The notes below the pieces were generated by a model that did no database searches, had not been told where the DNA came from, and saw only the letters and a program-made list of their open reading frames with translations. Made by a program: the position numbers and the translations under genes. From the NCBI RefSeq assembly GCF_000737715.1, contig NZ_JPRN01000002.1:62001-126000 (forward strand): a DNA stretch of 64,000 nucleotides, in the 5' to 3' direction. Of this stretch, positions 24,656 through 33,277 are shown in pieces (position 1 is the stretch's first letter; the number at the start of each line of letters is the position of its first letter). This stretch comes from Chryseobacterium sp. JM1. Lineage in GTDB: Bacteria > Bacteroidota > Bacteroidia > Flavobacteriales > Weeksellaceae.

Positions 24656-25806
24656 TGGCTGCAAAAAAGAAAATCCTGATACGCATCGGTTCACTCCGAC
24701 ATGGTGGTGCAGAAAAAGTTTTGATCAATTTTCTCAAAAACCTTCCGGAAGACAAATACGAAGTTGATTTACTCATCAACCTTTATACAGGTATGTACAT
24801 CAAAGAAGTTCCGTCATGGGTGAAACTTCATTATCTTCTGAAGGGAGAGATGATCACCACGAACAAACCTCATGAAATTCCGGTGAAAGCATTCAGGGTG
24901 CTGTATCAGAAAATGTTTCTCTGGTTCCCTTCCCTGCTTTATAAATTTGTTTTAAAAGATAAAAAATACGACGTAGAAATAGGTGCCATCCATGGGATGT
25001 ACAGAGAACTGTTATCCAGCCCGCAAAAGGATTCAAAGAAAATCATCTGGATTCAGAATGATATTTTCAACCTTAAAGAATATACACAGGATGTCATCCG
25101 ACAGCTTTTCCAATTCGACAGAATACTGGTTATTTCCAATAAGTTGAAAGAAGAAATGCAGAAAGTTGCACAAAACGACAGGGAGAAACAAGCAGTGGTG
25201 AAAATTTTCAATCCTATTGATAAACAGGACACGTTAAAAAAGGCGAACACAGCCATTGATGATTATCCTTTTTCCAATGACATTCCCACGTTTATTACCA
25301 TCGGAACGGTTTATCGACAGAAAGGCTACGACAGGCTTCTGGATGTTCATAAAAAACTGATTGATGAAGGACTGAAACATCAGATTATCATCATTGGTGA
25401 CGGTTTTGAATTTGAGAAAACCCAAACCCAACTCAATGAGCTTGGACTTCAGGAAACTGTAAAAATGCTAGGCTTCAGAAGCAATCCTTATCCATATTTA
25501 AAAAAGGCTGATTTTTATGTGATGTCCTCCAGACATGAAGGTTTCCCAACCATTATCGCCGAAGCACTGATCCTGAATAAACCGGTGGTATCTACCGATG
25601 TTTCCGGAATCAAAGATCTTCTGCAGGATGGAAAATTAGGACTGATTATGCCCAATTCTGAAGACGGAATCTACGAAGGAATGAAGAAATTCCTTACCGA
25701 CAGGGAGCTTGTCAGCCGTTACGAAAACGAAATTAAAGCAGCAGATCTGCCTTTTGTACTGGAGAAGTCTGTGGCACAGCTTCAGGAAATCATCGATGAA
25801 TTATAA
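24655..25806 (+). CDS. family 4 glycosyltransferase
   Basis: The 383-residue GT-B enzyme starts KKKILIRIGSLRHGGAEKVL, the glycine-rich acceptor loop. The C-terminal domain opens at FITIGTVYRQKGYDRLL near residue 215 and carries the donor-site EX7E in SSRHEGFPTIIAEAL near 291-305. It is a sister of the GT4 gene at 20886. It starts within the stop codon of the hexapeptide gene and ends 11 bases before a second one. It adds a sugar to the growing glycan; which sugar is not readable. Confidence 0.9.
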   Translation: MAAKKKILIRIGSLRHGGAEKVLINFLKNLPEDKYEVDLLINLYTGMYIKEVPSWVKLHYLLKGEMITTNKPHEIPVKAFRVLYQKMFLWFPSLLYKFVLKDKKYDVEIGAIHGMYRELLSSPQKDSKKIIWIQNDIFNLKEYTQDVIRQLFQFDRILVISNKLKEEMQKVAQNDREKQAVVKIFNPIDKQDTLKKANTAIDDYPFSNDIPTFITIGTVYRQKGYDRLLDVHKKLIDEGLKHQIIIIGDGFEFEKTQTQLNELGLQETVKMLGFRSNPYPYLKKADFYVMSSRHEGFPTIIAEALILNKPVVSTDVSGIKDLLQDGKLGLIMPNSEDGIYEGMKKFLTDRELVSRYENEIKAADLPFVLEKSVAQLQEIIDEL

Positions 25807-25817
25807 ATAGTTTAAGA

Positions 25818-26369
25818 ATGGGTTATACACTTATACAAAAAGATTTTTACCGGGAAAGCGGACAATGGCTCTCTTCATTTGAGATCTGGAAAAAATGTAT
25901 CAATCCCAATCTGCATTTTATTTATGTTTTAAGAAAAGCCCAGAAGCACCGCAACAAGCCTATTCTGGGAGTATTCTGGAAATTTGTTCTCAGACATTAT
26001 CAGATCAAATATGGGTATCAGATTTATCCTGAAACTGAAATCGGGGAAGGTTTTTATCTGGGCCATTGGGGAAGTTTGGTCATTAATCCTAAGGTTAAAA
26101 TCGGGAAAAACTGCAATATTGCGCAAGGGGTGACTATCGGGCAACAGAACCGTGGTAAACTTCAGGGGTTTCCTACCATCAGTGATGAAGTCTGGATCGG
26201 AGCCAATGCCGTTATTGTTGGCGGAATTACAGTGGGAAACAATGTACTGATTGCTCCCAATTCATATGTTAATTTTGATGTCCCTCCCAATTCTGTAGTC
26301 ATGGGAAATCCGGGAACCATTTACCCAAACGAAAGAGCTACAGAAGCTTACATCAACCATAAGGTGTAA
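25818..26369 (+). CDS. serine acetyltransferase-like hexapeptide protein (WcaB/EpsC-like)
   Basis: This 183-residue protein resembles the serine O-acetyltransferase branch found in capsule loci (for example WcaB). A short helical N terminus leads to the beta-helix with IYPETEIGEGFYLGHWGSLVINP, IGKNCNIAQGVTIG, VWIGANAVIVGGITVGNN and AxNSYVNFDVPPNSVVMGNPG. It is too short to have the full helical domain of CysE, so free serine is an unlikely target. A sugar hydroxyl or amine is more likely. It is the last gene of the glycan locus on the plus strand; a palindrome follows its stop. Confidence 0.85.
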   Translation: MGYTLIQKDFYRESGQWLSSFEIWKKCINPNLHFIYVLRKAQKHRNKPILGVFWKFVLRHYQIKYGYQIYPETEIGEGFYLGHWGSLVINPKVKIGKNCNIAQGVTIGQQNRGKLQGFPTISDEVWIGANAVIVGGITVGNNVLIAPNSYVNFDVPPNSVVMGNPGTIYPNERATEAYINHKV

Positions 26370-26831
26370 GAAATCTATCCATAGATTTATATCGATATTG
26401 GAAATTTTTCCTTGAAAAAATCCATGTCCCTATTGTGGGAAAAAGTTTTTTTGTCGATTTTTGTTAGAGAATTTTTGAAAACTAAACTTTCTGGTTAAAA
26501 TTTTTAATCATTCAAAAAAAACAAAACACAATAACTTAAAAACACACCCCATGAAAAAAAGATTACTTCCTAAGGATCATGCATTCTTCTATGATGCTGT
26601 ATTTTCTTCACTTTTGAAAGCAGCACTGCTTCAGAAATCCCATCAAGTCACTGATCTATTTTAAATTAATAAACAGCAATAGCTTTCAGTTGTAAAATTT
26701 CCATCTTCTATTACTCAGGTTGGGATTAAAACCAGCATTGATTATAGAGATTTTCACTACTTTTTATCTGCTGATTGTTAACCATTTACAGCGCCTTACT
26801 TTCCGTAAAAACACTTTTAATTTTAATACGT
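26370..26831. other. long intergenic region after the glycan locus
   Basis: This 462-base region separates the last glycan gene from the giant secreted protein. Directly after the stop is a palindrome AAATCTATCCATAGATTT (26371-26388) without a T-run. A short open frame with an A-rich upstream stretch lies at 26551-26664. No complete TAnnTTTG box was found before the ATG at 26832, so the promoter of the secreted protein is not identified. Confidence 0.55.
26551..26664 (+). CDS. possible 37-residue small protein
   Basis: An ATG preceded by an A- and C-rich stretch opens a 37-codon frame: MKKRLLPKDHAFFYD, then a hydrophobic VFSSLLKAALL stretch, ending QVTDLF before TAA. The start context and basic N terminus look like those of real genes here, and codon use is ordinary. 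I recognise no family. It could be a small secreted or membrane-active peptide, a regulatory leader, or the remnant of a lost gene. Only conservation in relatives would decide. Confidence 0.3.
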   Translation: MKKRLLPKDHAFFYDAVFSSLLKAALLQKSHQVTDLF

Positions 26832-29800
26832 ATGAAAAAAAAATCAACATTAAAGATTTTTGCTGCAGTCTTTTGTATGGCAGCGTCTCATGCATTTTCG
26901 GGGACCATTCCTATCCTGAAACCAGATGAGAAACCCAGTGGGTCCAGACTTAAAACGCCAACACCACCCGGCGTTTATGATCTGGATCCTCTTCTAATCA
27001 TTTCACAAAATGTGAATGAAAAAGGACTGGTCGTTATGAACGGTCAACTCTCCAAACCCTTTACCGACAGCAATATTCTGCTTTCCATTAAGTATCAGAA
27101 TGCTCAGGGAGAATGGGTAACCGGCTGGTGTAAAACCTTATACTCGTACAATCAGTATAACGAAAATTTAAAAGCAACTTTTGAATTGCCCGCCTCTGTA
27201 AATCCCAATCACAATGTAAAAGTTGAACTAAGCTCCGATTCTGGTACTGCCAATTTCAGCAGTGTAGTCTGGGGGAAAACGGTAAACCATTACAAACAGG
27301 GAGATTATGCTATCGGCAACTGTGAACTGGATGAAAATGAATACACCATGCTTTTAACCCCTAAAAAAGCAGGTACACTGATCACAGATGCTAATGGAAA
27401 AGCTACAGGAATCAAAGACAGGGTAACTTCAGCCTATTCCTGGAACAAACTGAGTAATGTTTTAATGGATAATAAAAAAAACGATGTCGTTTTTTCACCA
27501 ACCAACCCATCAGACATTATAACAGAACCGAATGATACCAAATCTGTAAAACTGATTAATACGGAAGCCATTACGAACGCACTCGGATCAACTCCTGAAT
27601 TTATATACAATGAAGCAGCCGGACACCCTATTCCGTATCTGTACAGCTACGATGATCCGGTATATATTTTTGCCGGTAAATTTTCAGCCAATGGATTTTT
27701 CATGAAGTTCAGTCAGTGGCCGGGAGAACCTGACGGTCCGGGATATTTCAATTTCAAGGATCCGACCCGTTTGGAAAGCAGATATTTCAATCTCTATAAC
27801 AGAACATGGAAAAATTTATCTGAAATCATTCCTGATCAGCAGCCTGTAGTGATTGTATCCAGTCTTGCAACAGGTTTAAGAGTTTATAAAAATGATGGAA
27901 CTTATATTGACTTAAATCCGAATACAACCAGTAATTACGGCGGTCCTTATTTTGGGTATACCAACGGACTGGGAATTCGAAGAGGACCCGGATCTGAAAA
28001 TTTATTGATTTCCGATACCTATGAAATGACTCTCTACGGTGTAGGAGCACTGAGAAATGATGTAAATACGTCCTATCAGACCAAAAGATCATTACAGGAT
28101 ATAGAAAGGGAGATTTCCAAGTTCATTAAGTATACCGGTATTTTTGGAAATACTGCTGCGTATAAAAATGAAGCATCGGAATGTTCTGTTAACTGTTACA
28201 CCATTAATCCGGGAGCACAGCCAACGCTTGTTACAGACTGGACGAAAGCTCCCAACAGTTATGTCTTCACAGGAAAGGATAAAAACGGAAGTCAGGTAGA
28301 CGGTTTGTATATCCCCGTTAAAAAAGCATACGAAATGTGGGCTAAAGGCGGCGATTTCATGAAGAACGACAACGGAGTCTACACCAAAATCCCTGATGGC
28401 ATCGCTAAAGCAGGATTATACTGGGAAGATGAACCGGGACTTATCAAATCTGTTACCCTGGAAGGAACAGGAGAAAATGCTAAGATCAAAGTTCTGATCA
28501 ATAAAATAAAAGAAGGTAACGCTGTCGTATCTTACAAAGTGAATGACCAGATCTACTGGACATGGCACGTATGGGCAACGGACGATCCTTCTGTAAACGG
28601 AAGCACTTACCATCACGGTTTCGAAAAAGACAAAGATGGTAATCCTGTTACCAACTGGAAGTGGATGGACAGAAACTTAGGTGCCACCAGCGCGAATTTT
28701 GTAGGCAACGACTGGCATAAATCTGCCGGGCTGCAATATCAGTGGGGAAGAAAAGACCCATTCCCATCATTTGGTCTTAAGGATTTAAGCCTCTACCCGA
28801 TCAATGGGGAGATCAATTTATCTTATACAGATCCTGCTTTTCAGTCTAAATTCATAAAAGTAAGGGGAAGTAAATATACTACCCAGATCAATACGGGAAC
28901 AGATACGCCTAACGGAAATATCAGATTTTCTATACAAAACCCGATAAGTTTTATCGCAACACCGGTGTTTGTCGCTAAAAAAGGGGAAGCTCTATTAAAC
29001 GACGGTGAAGATTTCCTAAAACAGAATGACAATAACAGCTGGACACAGGTCGGCATCACCACGTGGTTTTCAAAGGAGAAATACAAAAAATACCTTCCTC
29101 CTTACCGCGAAAATATAGCTGCATGGGATCTTTGGGGAGATACCCGCCAGGGGAATTATTCAGATATTGATGATGCCTCGGTGGGAGAAGCCAGTTCAAG
29201 ATACGCGCTGAAATCACCATATGACCCTTGTCCTTGTAACTGGAGAGTTCCTTCAAGTTACTTTTCAGGAGGAAGAAATTCCGGTACTCCAATGCCAAAT
29301 GAAAACAGATACAGCCCTTGGGGAAAACATACCGGAAATACGGTTGATCCTGAATTCAATGCTACGGCTTTAAATGCGGATTATCCGGGTATCAAAGTTT
29401 ATCCTCAGTTCGGATTTGACTTTTCAGGCGTTTCCGGAATGAATCTGGGTAAATTCCCTATCAACGGAAATTATGAAAACTATCCAAACGGTACCAGTTC
29501 TTTAAAATACGGAACAGGATGGATCACTCCGGTGGTTAATTTCCAGGATCAGAGTGCAGATGGTGGTTTATTAACAGCAACATTTATGACGGCAACTGAA
29601 GTAATAAATCAGGTAAGATATCCTTCATTTGGAGCTGCAGGTTTAACTTTAATTTCAGATCCGTTAAGCGGTTCCAAACCAAGACCGGGATGGCACAGAT
29701 TCTCAACAAGTGCTTACAGCAGCAGTGGTGGTGTTCGTTGTATATACGATCCTAACAGTGCCTTTATGCCGGCAGCTTTTGAAACGGAATTCGTGGCTTC

Positions 29801-31796
29801 AACTACGGAAACCTATTCTACGGAAACTGTAAAATCATGGACTAAACTGCCCAACAGTTATGTAGAATACACCAATCCTGCTTTGGTAACTCCTAATCCG
29901 AATGGAAACAAAGTAGATCCCAATAAGGATAATGACAGGATCATTGAAATTCCAATAAGAAAAGCCTACGCGATGCACAAGCTGCATTTAAGTACAGATT
30001 TTTCTTTCCCGGCAGAAAGTACAAAGTCTTCTTCCGTGGTATGGACCAACAATACGAGCCTGATCCAAAAGATGGAAATTGTAGATGGCCCGATAGAGAC
30101 TGCCATCTTAAAGGTTACTTTAAATCCTAATGCTACAGGGAATGCCGTGGTTGCCCTTCACGTAGGAAGCGGTACATGGACAGCCAACAAGCACAATGAT
30201 CCGGTATTATGGAGCTGGCATATCTGGGCGCCAAGATCTGTTATTGAAACCTACACATTTGATCCGGAAAACGCGGCCAATGGTGGAGTTATTCCTGCTA
30301 ACGATCAGTTTGTAGACCCAATGACCAGTGCGGGCGTTCCTATGAAAACTACCTTTATGGACAGGGATTTAGGAGCAAAACTCCCTTTCATCAGCGAACA
30401 TATTTACGGATACAATACCGCTGCTTACACAGGACCGTTAGGTTCTTATAACAACAATAATCCTACTGCAGTGGCCAGATTGGACCAAATGCATGACAGC
30501 GGCGGTCTTCATTTCCAGTGGGGAAGAAAAGATCCGTTGCCTGTATTTTACAATCCGGGAATGTTTTATAATCATTTTGTGAGCGGTAAAAGACCATTCA
30601 ATGACTATTTTGTGTACAGACAGAATAACCATGCCAATGCCACTACAGGAGCTATTCCGTATGCGAACAATATGCTGGAGCCTGAATATTTAACGAGCTA
30701 TACCCAGCCTTACACCACTTATTCTGCAACAGCGAATGTTTCACCATCTGATTCTAAAGCTGATAAACTGAAGAAAGTAGTGAAGTATTCCGCTACCAAT
30801 CCTTTAAGTTATCTGTATCAGTCTGATGCTACAAAACTGGACTGGGTTTCGGACGAAAACGGCAATATGCCTGAAAGATGGGGACATGCCACTGAAAAAT
30901 CGGCTTACGACCCTTGTCCGGCAGGCTGGAGAATTGTGGATATGGAAAGTGTGTCTACCGGTGTTATCCTTGGAAACCTTATCTCAAAAGGAAATACGCC
31001 ATGGTTCTACAATGCAAAATTCACAAATTCTTACGGAATTGATCCAGGTAAAGACAACACCTATGTAAGCAATGAAGCATATGACATCAACAAAATGAAC
31101 TATCTGGGTGGCTTTGTATATGGAAATGCAGCAGGTACGGGTTCATTCAGATATGGATTCATTTTAAACAGACCTGAATACAATATCGGAACATTCCCGA
31201 ACAACGGAATAAGAGGATTCAATGGAGGAAATGCATTAGACGCTTCCAAACTGGGAGGAAATCCTGATACCTTTATGAAGTCAGGAATCTGGACAGCCGC
31301 CAATCAGGGTGGTGCCGGTTCTTCTCTGGGAATGTTGTTTAATGCGGTCATCACCCAAACTGTTGGAGCTACGGATAAACTGTATTATTTAACACCAACA
31401 TTTGGTTTCCGTCCGCAGGCCGCGATGTCATGCCGTTGTGCAGAAATCAAGTATGACACCAATGGAAACGAAATCGGAAGATATGAACCTTTCGCGATTC
31501 CGGTTCCTAAAAATGCTTTGGCTAAAGCAAAAGATATCCTTGCAAAATCAGTGATTGAGGAAAAAGTAGCTCAGAATAAGCTTCAGTTCTTCCCTAATCC
31601 TGTGAAAAGTGTATTGTACATCAAAGGAAACGACAGAGCAAAAGACTATTACTATCAGATTTATAACCTTTCCGGCCAGCTTGTGAAATCCGGGAAGTTT
31701 GAAAATGACCGTACGGATCTCTCTTCTTTGATATCGGGCGCTTATCTAGTAAGAATCAACAATTCTGAAACGATAGTGAAAATTATCAAGAAATAA
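26832..31796 (+). CDS. giant T9SS type A sorting-domain protein with duplicated central module
   Basis: From the ATG at 26832 the protein has 1654 residues; an in-frame ATG at 26775 would put 19 extra residues before a clear signal peptide (KKKSTLKIFAAVFCMAAS). The body holds two related modules. Both contain WTKxPNSYV (about residues 470 and 1001), DRNLGA or DRDLGA (about 610 and 1174), QWGRKDPxP (about 636 and 1228) and YDPCPxxWR (about 796 and 1358), a pattern like the Fibrobacter-type paralogous domain of Bacteroidota surface proteins. The last 70 residues (FFPNPVKSVLYIKG to the end, with YNLSGQLVKSG) are a type A T9SS sorting domain, so it is exported across the outer membrane and probably attached to the surface. 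Function unknown. Confidence 0.88.
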   Translation: MKKKSTLKIFAAVFCMAASHAFSGTIPILKPDEKPSGSRLKTPTPPGVYDLDPLLIISQNVNEKGLVVMNGQLSKPFTDSNILLSIKYQNAQGEWVTGWCKTLYSYNQYNENLKATFELPASVNPNHNVKVELSSDSGTANFSSVVWGKTVNHYKQGDYAIGNCELDENEYTMLLTPKKAGTLITDANGKATGIKDRVTSAYSWNKLSNVLMDNKKNDVVFSPTNPSDIITEPNDTKSVKLINTEAITNALGSTPEFIYNEAAGHPIPYLYSYDDPVYIFAGKFSANGFFMKFSQWPGEPDGPGYFNFKDPTRLESRYFNLYNRTWKNLSEIIPDQQPVVIVSSLATGLRVYKNDGTYIDLNPNTTSNYGGPYFGYTNGLGIRRGPGSENLLISDTYEMTLYGVGALRNDVNTSYQTKRSLQDIEREISKFIKYTGIFGNTAAYKNEASECSVNCYTINPGAQPTLVTDWTKAPNSYVFTGKDKNGSQVDGLYIPVKKAYEMWAKGGDFMKNDNGVYTKIPDGIAKAGLYWEDEPGLIKSVTLEGTGENAKIKVLINKIKEGNAVVSYKVNDQIYWTWHVWATDDPSVNGSTYHHGFEKDKDGNPVTNWKWMDRNLGATSANFVGNDWHKSAGLQYQWGRKDPFPSFGLKDLSLYPINGEINLSYTDPAFQSKFIKVRGSKYTTQINTGTDTPNGNIRFSIQNPISFIATPVFVAKKGEALLNDGEDFLKQNDNNSWTQVGITTWFSKEKYKKYLPPYRENIAAWDLWGDTRQGNYSDIDDASVGEASSRYALKSPYDPCPCNWRVPSSYFSGGRNSGTPMPNENRYSPWGKHTGNTVDPEFNATALNADYPGIKVYPQFGFDFSGVSGMNLGKFPINGNYENYPNGTSSLKYGTGWITPVVNFQDQSADGGLLTATFMTATEVINQVRYPSFGAAGLTLISDPLSGSKPRPGWHRFSTSAYSSSGGVRCIYDPNSAFMPAAFETEFVASTTETYSTETVKSWTKLPNSYVEYTNPALVTPNPNGNKVDPNKDNDRIIEIPIRKAYAMHKLHLSTDFSFPAESTKSSSVVWTNNTSLIQKMEIVDGPIETAILKVTLNPNATGNAVVALHVGSGTWTANKHNDPVLWSWHIWAPRSVIETYTFDPENAANGGVIPANDQFVDPMTSAGVPMKTTFMDRDLGAKLPFISEHIYGYNTAAYTGPLGSYNNNNPTAVARLDQMHDSGGLHFQWGRKDPLPVFYNPGMFYNHFVSGKRPFNDYFVYRQNNHANATTGAIPYANNMLEPEYLTSYTQPYTTYSATANVSPSDSKADKLKKVVKYSATNPLSYLYQSDATKLDWVSDENGNMPERWGHATEKSAYDPCPAGWRIVDMESVSTGVILGNLISKGNTPWFYNAKFTNSYGIDPGKDNTYVSNEAYDINKMNYLGGFVYGNAAGTGSFRYGFILNRPEYNIGTFPNNGIRGFNGGNALDASKLGGNPDTFMKSGIWTAANQGGAGSSLGMLFNAVITQTVGATDKLYYLTPTFGFRPQAAMSCRCAEIKYDTNGNEIGRYEPFAIPVPKNALAKAKDILAKSVIEEKVAQNKLQFFPNPVKSVLYIKGNDRAKDYYYQIYNLSGQLVKSGKFENDRTDLSSLISGAYLVRINNSETIVKIIKK

Positions 31797-31818
31797 TACT
31801 AAAACAAAGTAAAATTTG

Positions 31819-31848
31819 AACCGTCTCAATTTTTGAGGCGGTTTTTTT
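31819..31848 (+). terminator. rho-independent terminator
   Basis: AACCGTCTCA pairs with TGAGGCGGTT (one G-U pair) across a short loop and is followed by seven T. It lies 22 bases after the giant secreted protein. Confidence 0.85.
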
Positions 31849-32138
31849 GTAGAATTAATAATATTTTAATCTCTATTTTTAATTTTATCGTTTATAGTTT
31901 GTAAATTTAGATAGCTTTTTTGAGTTTGGATTATTAATTTTTAAGGTCAATTCATCCGGAAACTGTATCTATCAGTGATTTTAAACATGATTTTAAGCAT
32001 ATTTTAATATTAAATATTGTTAAAAGTGATTGCATTTTCCGCAAAAATTATATTTTTGCATAATTATTGATTTGATCTATTGAATTTGAAAATAATTTAA
32101 ACGAAATAAATAATTGTAAACCTTTAGTATTTAAAATT
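31849..32138. other. AT-rich upstream region of the carbonic anhydrase operon
   Basis: No gene was seen in these 290 bases. They contain the promoter at 32030-32058 and an A/T-rich leader of about 75 bases. Confidence 0.55.
32030..32058 (+). promoter_or_regulatory. Bacteroidota-type promoter for the carbonic anhydrase gene
   Basis: TTG at 32030-32032 and TATTTTTG at 32051-32058 are separated by 18 bases, which fits the TTG-N17-23-TAnnTTTG arrangement. The predicted leader is about 75 bases. Confidence 0.65.
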
Positions 32139-32807
32139 ATGTCACAATCGTATAAAGATATTTTCGAAAACAACAGACAATGGGTAGAATCTAAAATTTC
32201 AAAAGATCCTGAATTTTTCCATGAGCTAGCCAAAACCCAAAACCCCGATTATCTGTACATAGGATGCTCGGACAGCAGGGTGACAGCGGAAGAAATCATG
32301 GGAGCAAAACCGGGAGATGTTTTTGTTCACAGAAATATTGCTAATGTAGTCAACACTTTAGACATGAGTTCCACAGCGGTTATTCAATATGCCGTAGAAC
32401 ATCTTAAGGTAAAACACATTATCGTATGCGGACATTACAACTGCGGTGGCGTAAAAGCAGCGATGACTCCTCAGGATTTAGGGTTACTGAATCCATGGTT
32501 GAGAAACATTCGTGATGTTTACAGAATTCACCAGACAGAATTAGATTCTATTGAAGATCAGGGAAAACGTTATGACCGACTTGTTGAGCTTAATGTTCAG
32601 GAGCAGTGCATCAACGTGATCAAAATGGCCTGCGTACAGGAAAGATATATATTAGAAGAATATCCTACTGTTCACGGCTGGGTTTTTGACCTTAGAACGG
32701 GTAAAATCATAGATTTGGATATCGATTTCGAGAAAATCCTGAAAGACATCCAAAAAATATATAACCTTACAAGTTCTGATTGGGTAATGAGCAGAAAAAC
32801 GACGTAG
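32139..32807 (+). CDS. can: beta-carbonic anhydrase, Can-like
   Basis: The 222-residue enzyme interconverts CO2 and bicarbonate. Zinc ligands are visible as CSDSR (Cys and the Asp-Arg dyad) near residues 43-47, and HYNCGG, giving His and Cys near 99-102. HRNIANVV and YAVEHLKVKHIIVCGH are typical of the E. coli Can-like branch. No signal peptide is present, so it is cytoplasmic. A second, quite different beta-carbonic anhydrase lies 2.1 kb downstream, with a SulP transporter between them, which suggests the two enzymes serve bicarbonate uptake. It has its own promoter. Confidence 0.95.
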   Translation: MSQSYKDIFENNRQWVESKISKDPEFFHELAKTQNPDYLYIGCSDSRVTAEEIMGAKPGDVFVHRNIANVVNTLDMSSTAVIQYAVEHLKVKHIIVCGHYNCGGVKAAMTPQDLGLLNPWLRNIRDVYRIHQTELDSIEDQGKRYDRLVELNVQEQCINVIKMACVQERYILEEYPTVHGWVFDLRTGKIIDLDIDFEKILKDIQKIYNLTSSDWVMSRKTT

Positions 32808-32829
32808 TTTTTCTAAAAATGAATGTAAG

Positions 32830-33129
32830 ATGAAATTCTGGAGTATTATTGTATTGACCTTCTTTCTCAACTTCACAGCACTGCCTGGCATTGCTGCGAT
32901 AGCTGGCTGGGATATCGCAAGGACCAATGTGATCATCAATGAAGAAGAGCCGCATTCTCACCCATCCTCTTTTATTGTTTATGAAAAAACGCTTCCGAAA
33001 ACCTTGGACGTATTCGATTATGTGAAGTTTTCCGAGCCTGACCTTCAGGGCGTTTCTTTTGTGCTGATAGATGATTCCTTTCATCTGTCACCTTTACTTA
33101 CCATATTTTCTCCGCCTCCGGAAGCCTAA
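32830..33129 (+). CDS. small predicted secreted or membrane protein, hypothetical
   Basis: This 99-residue protein starts 22 bases after the carbonic anhydrase stop. A hydrophobic N-terminal segment (residues 3-25, ending near PGIAAIAGW) is either a signal peptide or a single anchor. A polar stretch with NEEEPHSHPSS follows, then a Val/Phe-rich middle part, and it ends FSPPPEA. No family is recognised. The His/Glu-rich part could bind a metal, but this is speculation. Its place between carbonic anhydrase and SulP genes suggests a linked role. Confidence 0.6.
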   Translation: MKFWSIIVLTFFLNFTALPGIAAIAGWDIARTNVIINEEEPHSHPSSFIVYEKTLPKTLDVFDYVKFSEPDLQGVSFVLIDDSFHLSPLLTIFSPPPEA

Positions 33130-33225
33130 ATTTAAAGTATAGTTAGATTTTTTTTAATAGTATTCATATCAGAAACTGATATAGGATACGTGTGCTTTTT
33201 AAATTTAAATTTCCAATCTTTTATA

Positions 33226-33250
33226 ACTGATCATCTGCGTATAGATCAGT
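33226..33250. promoter_or_regulatory. inverted repeat upstream of sulP
   Basis: ACTGATC and GATCAGT form a perfect 7-bp inverted repeat separated by 11 bases, centred about 40 bases before the SulP start. It may be a protein-binding site; no TAnnTTTG box accompanies it. Confidence 0.35.
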
Positions 33251-33277
33251 CGGTTATAGTATTTTTCAAGAAACATT

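Noticed and set aside
26775..26831. Upstream ATG for the giant T9SS protein
   Set aside because: It would bury the signal peptide 19 residues inside the protein.
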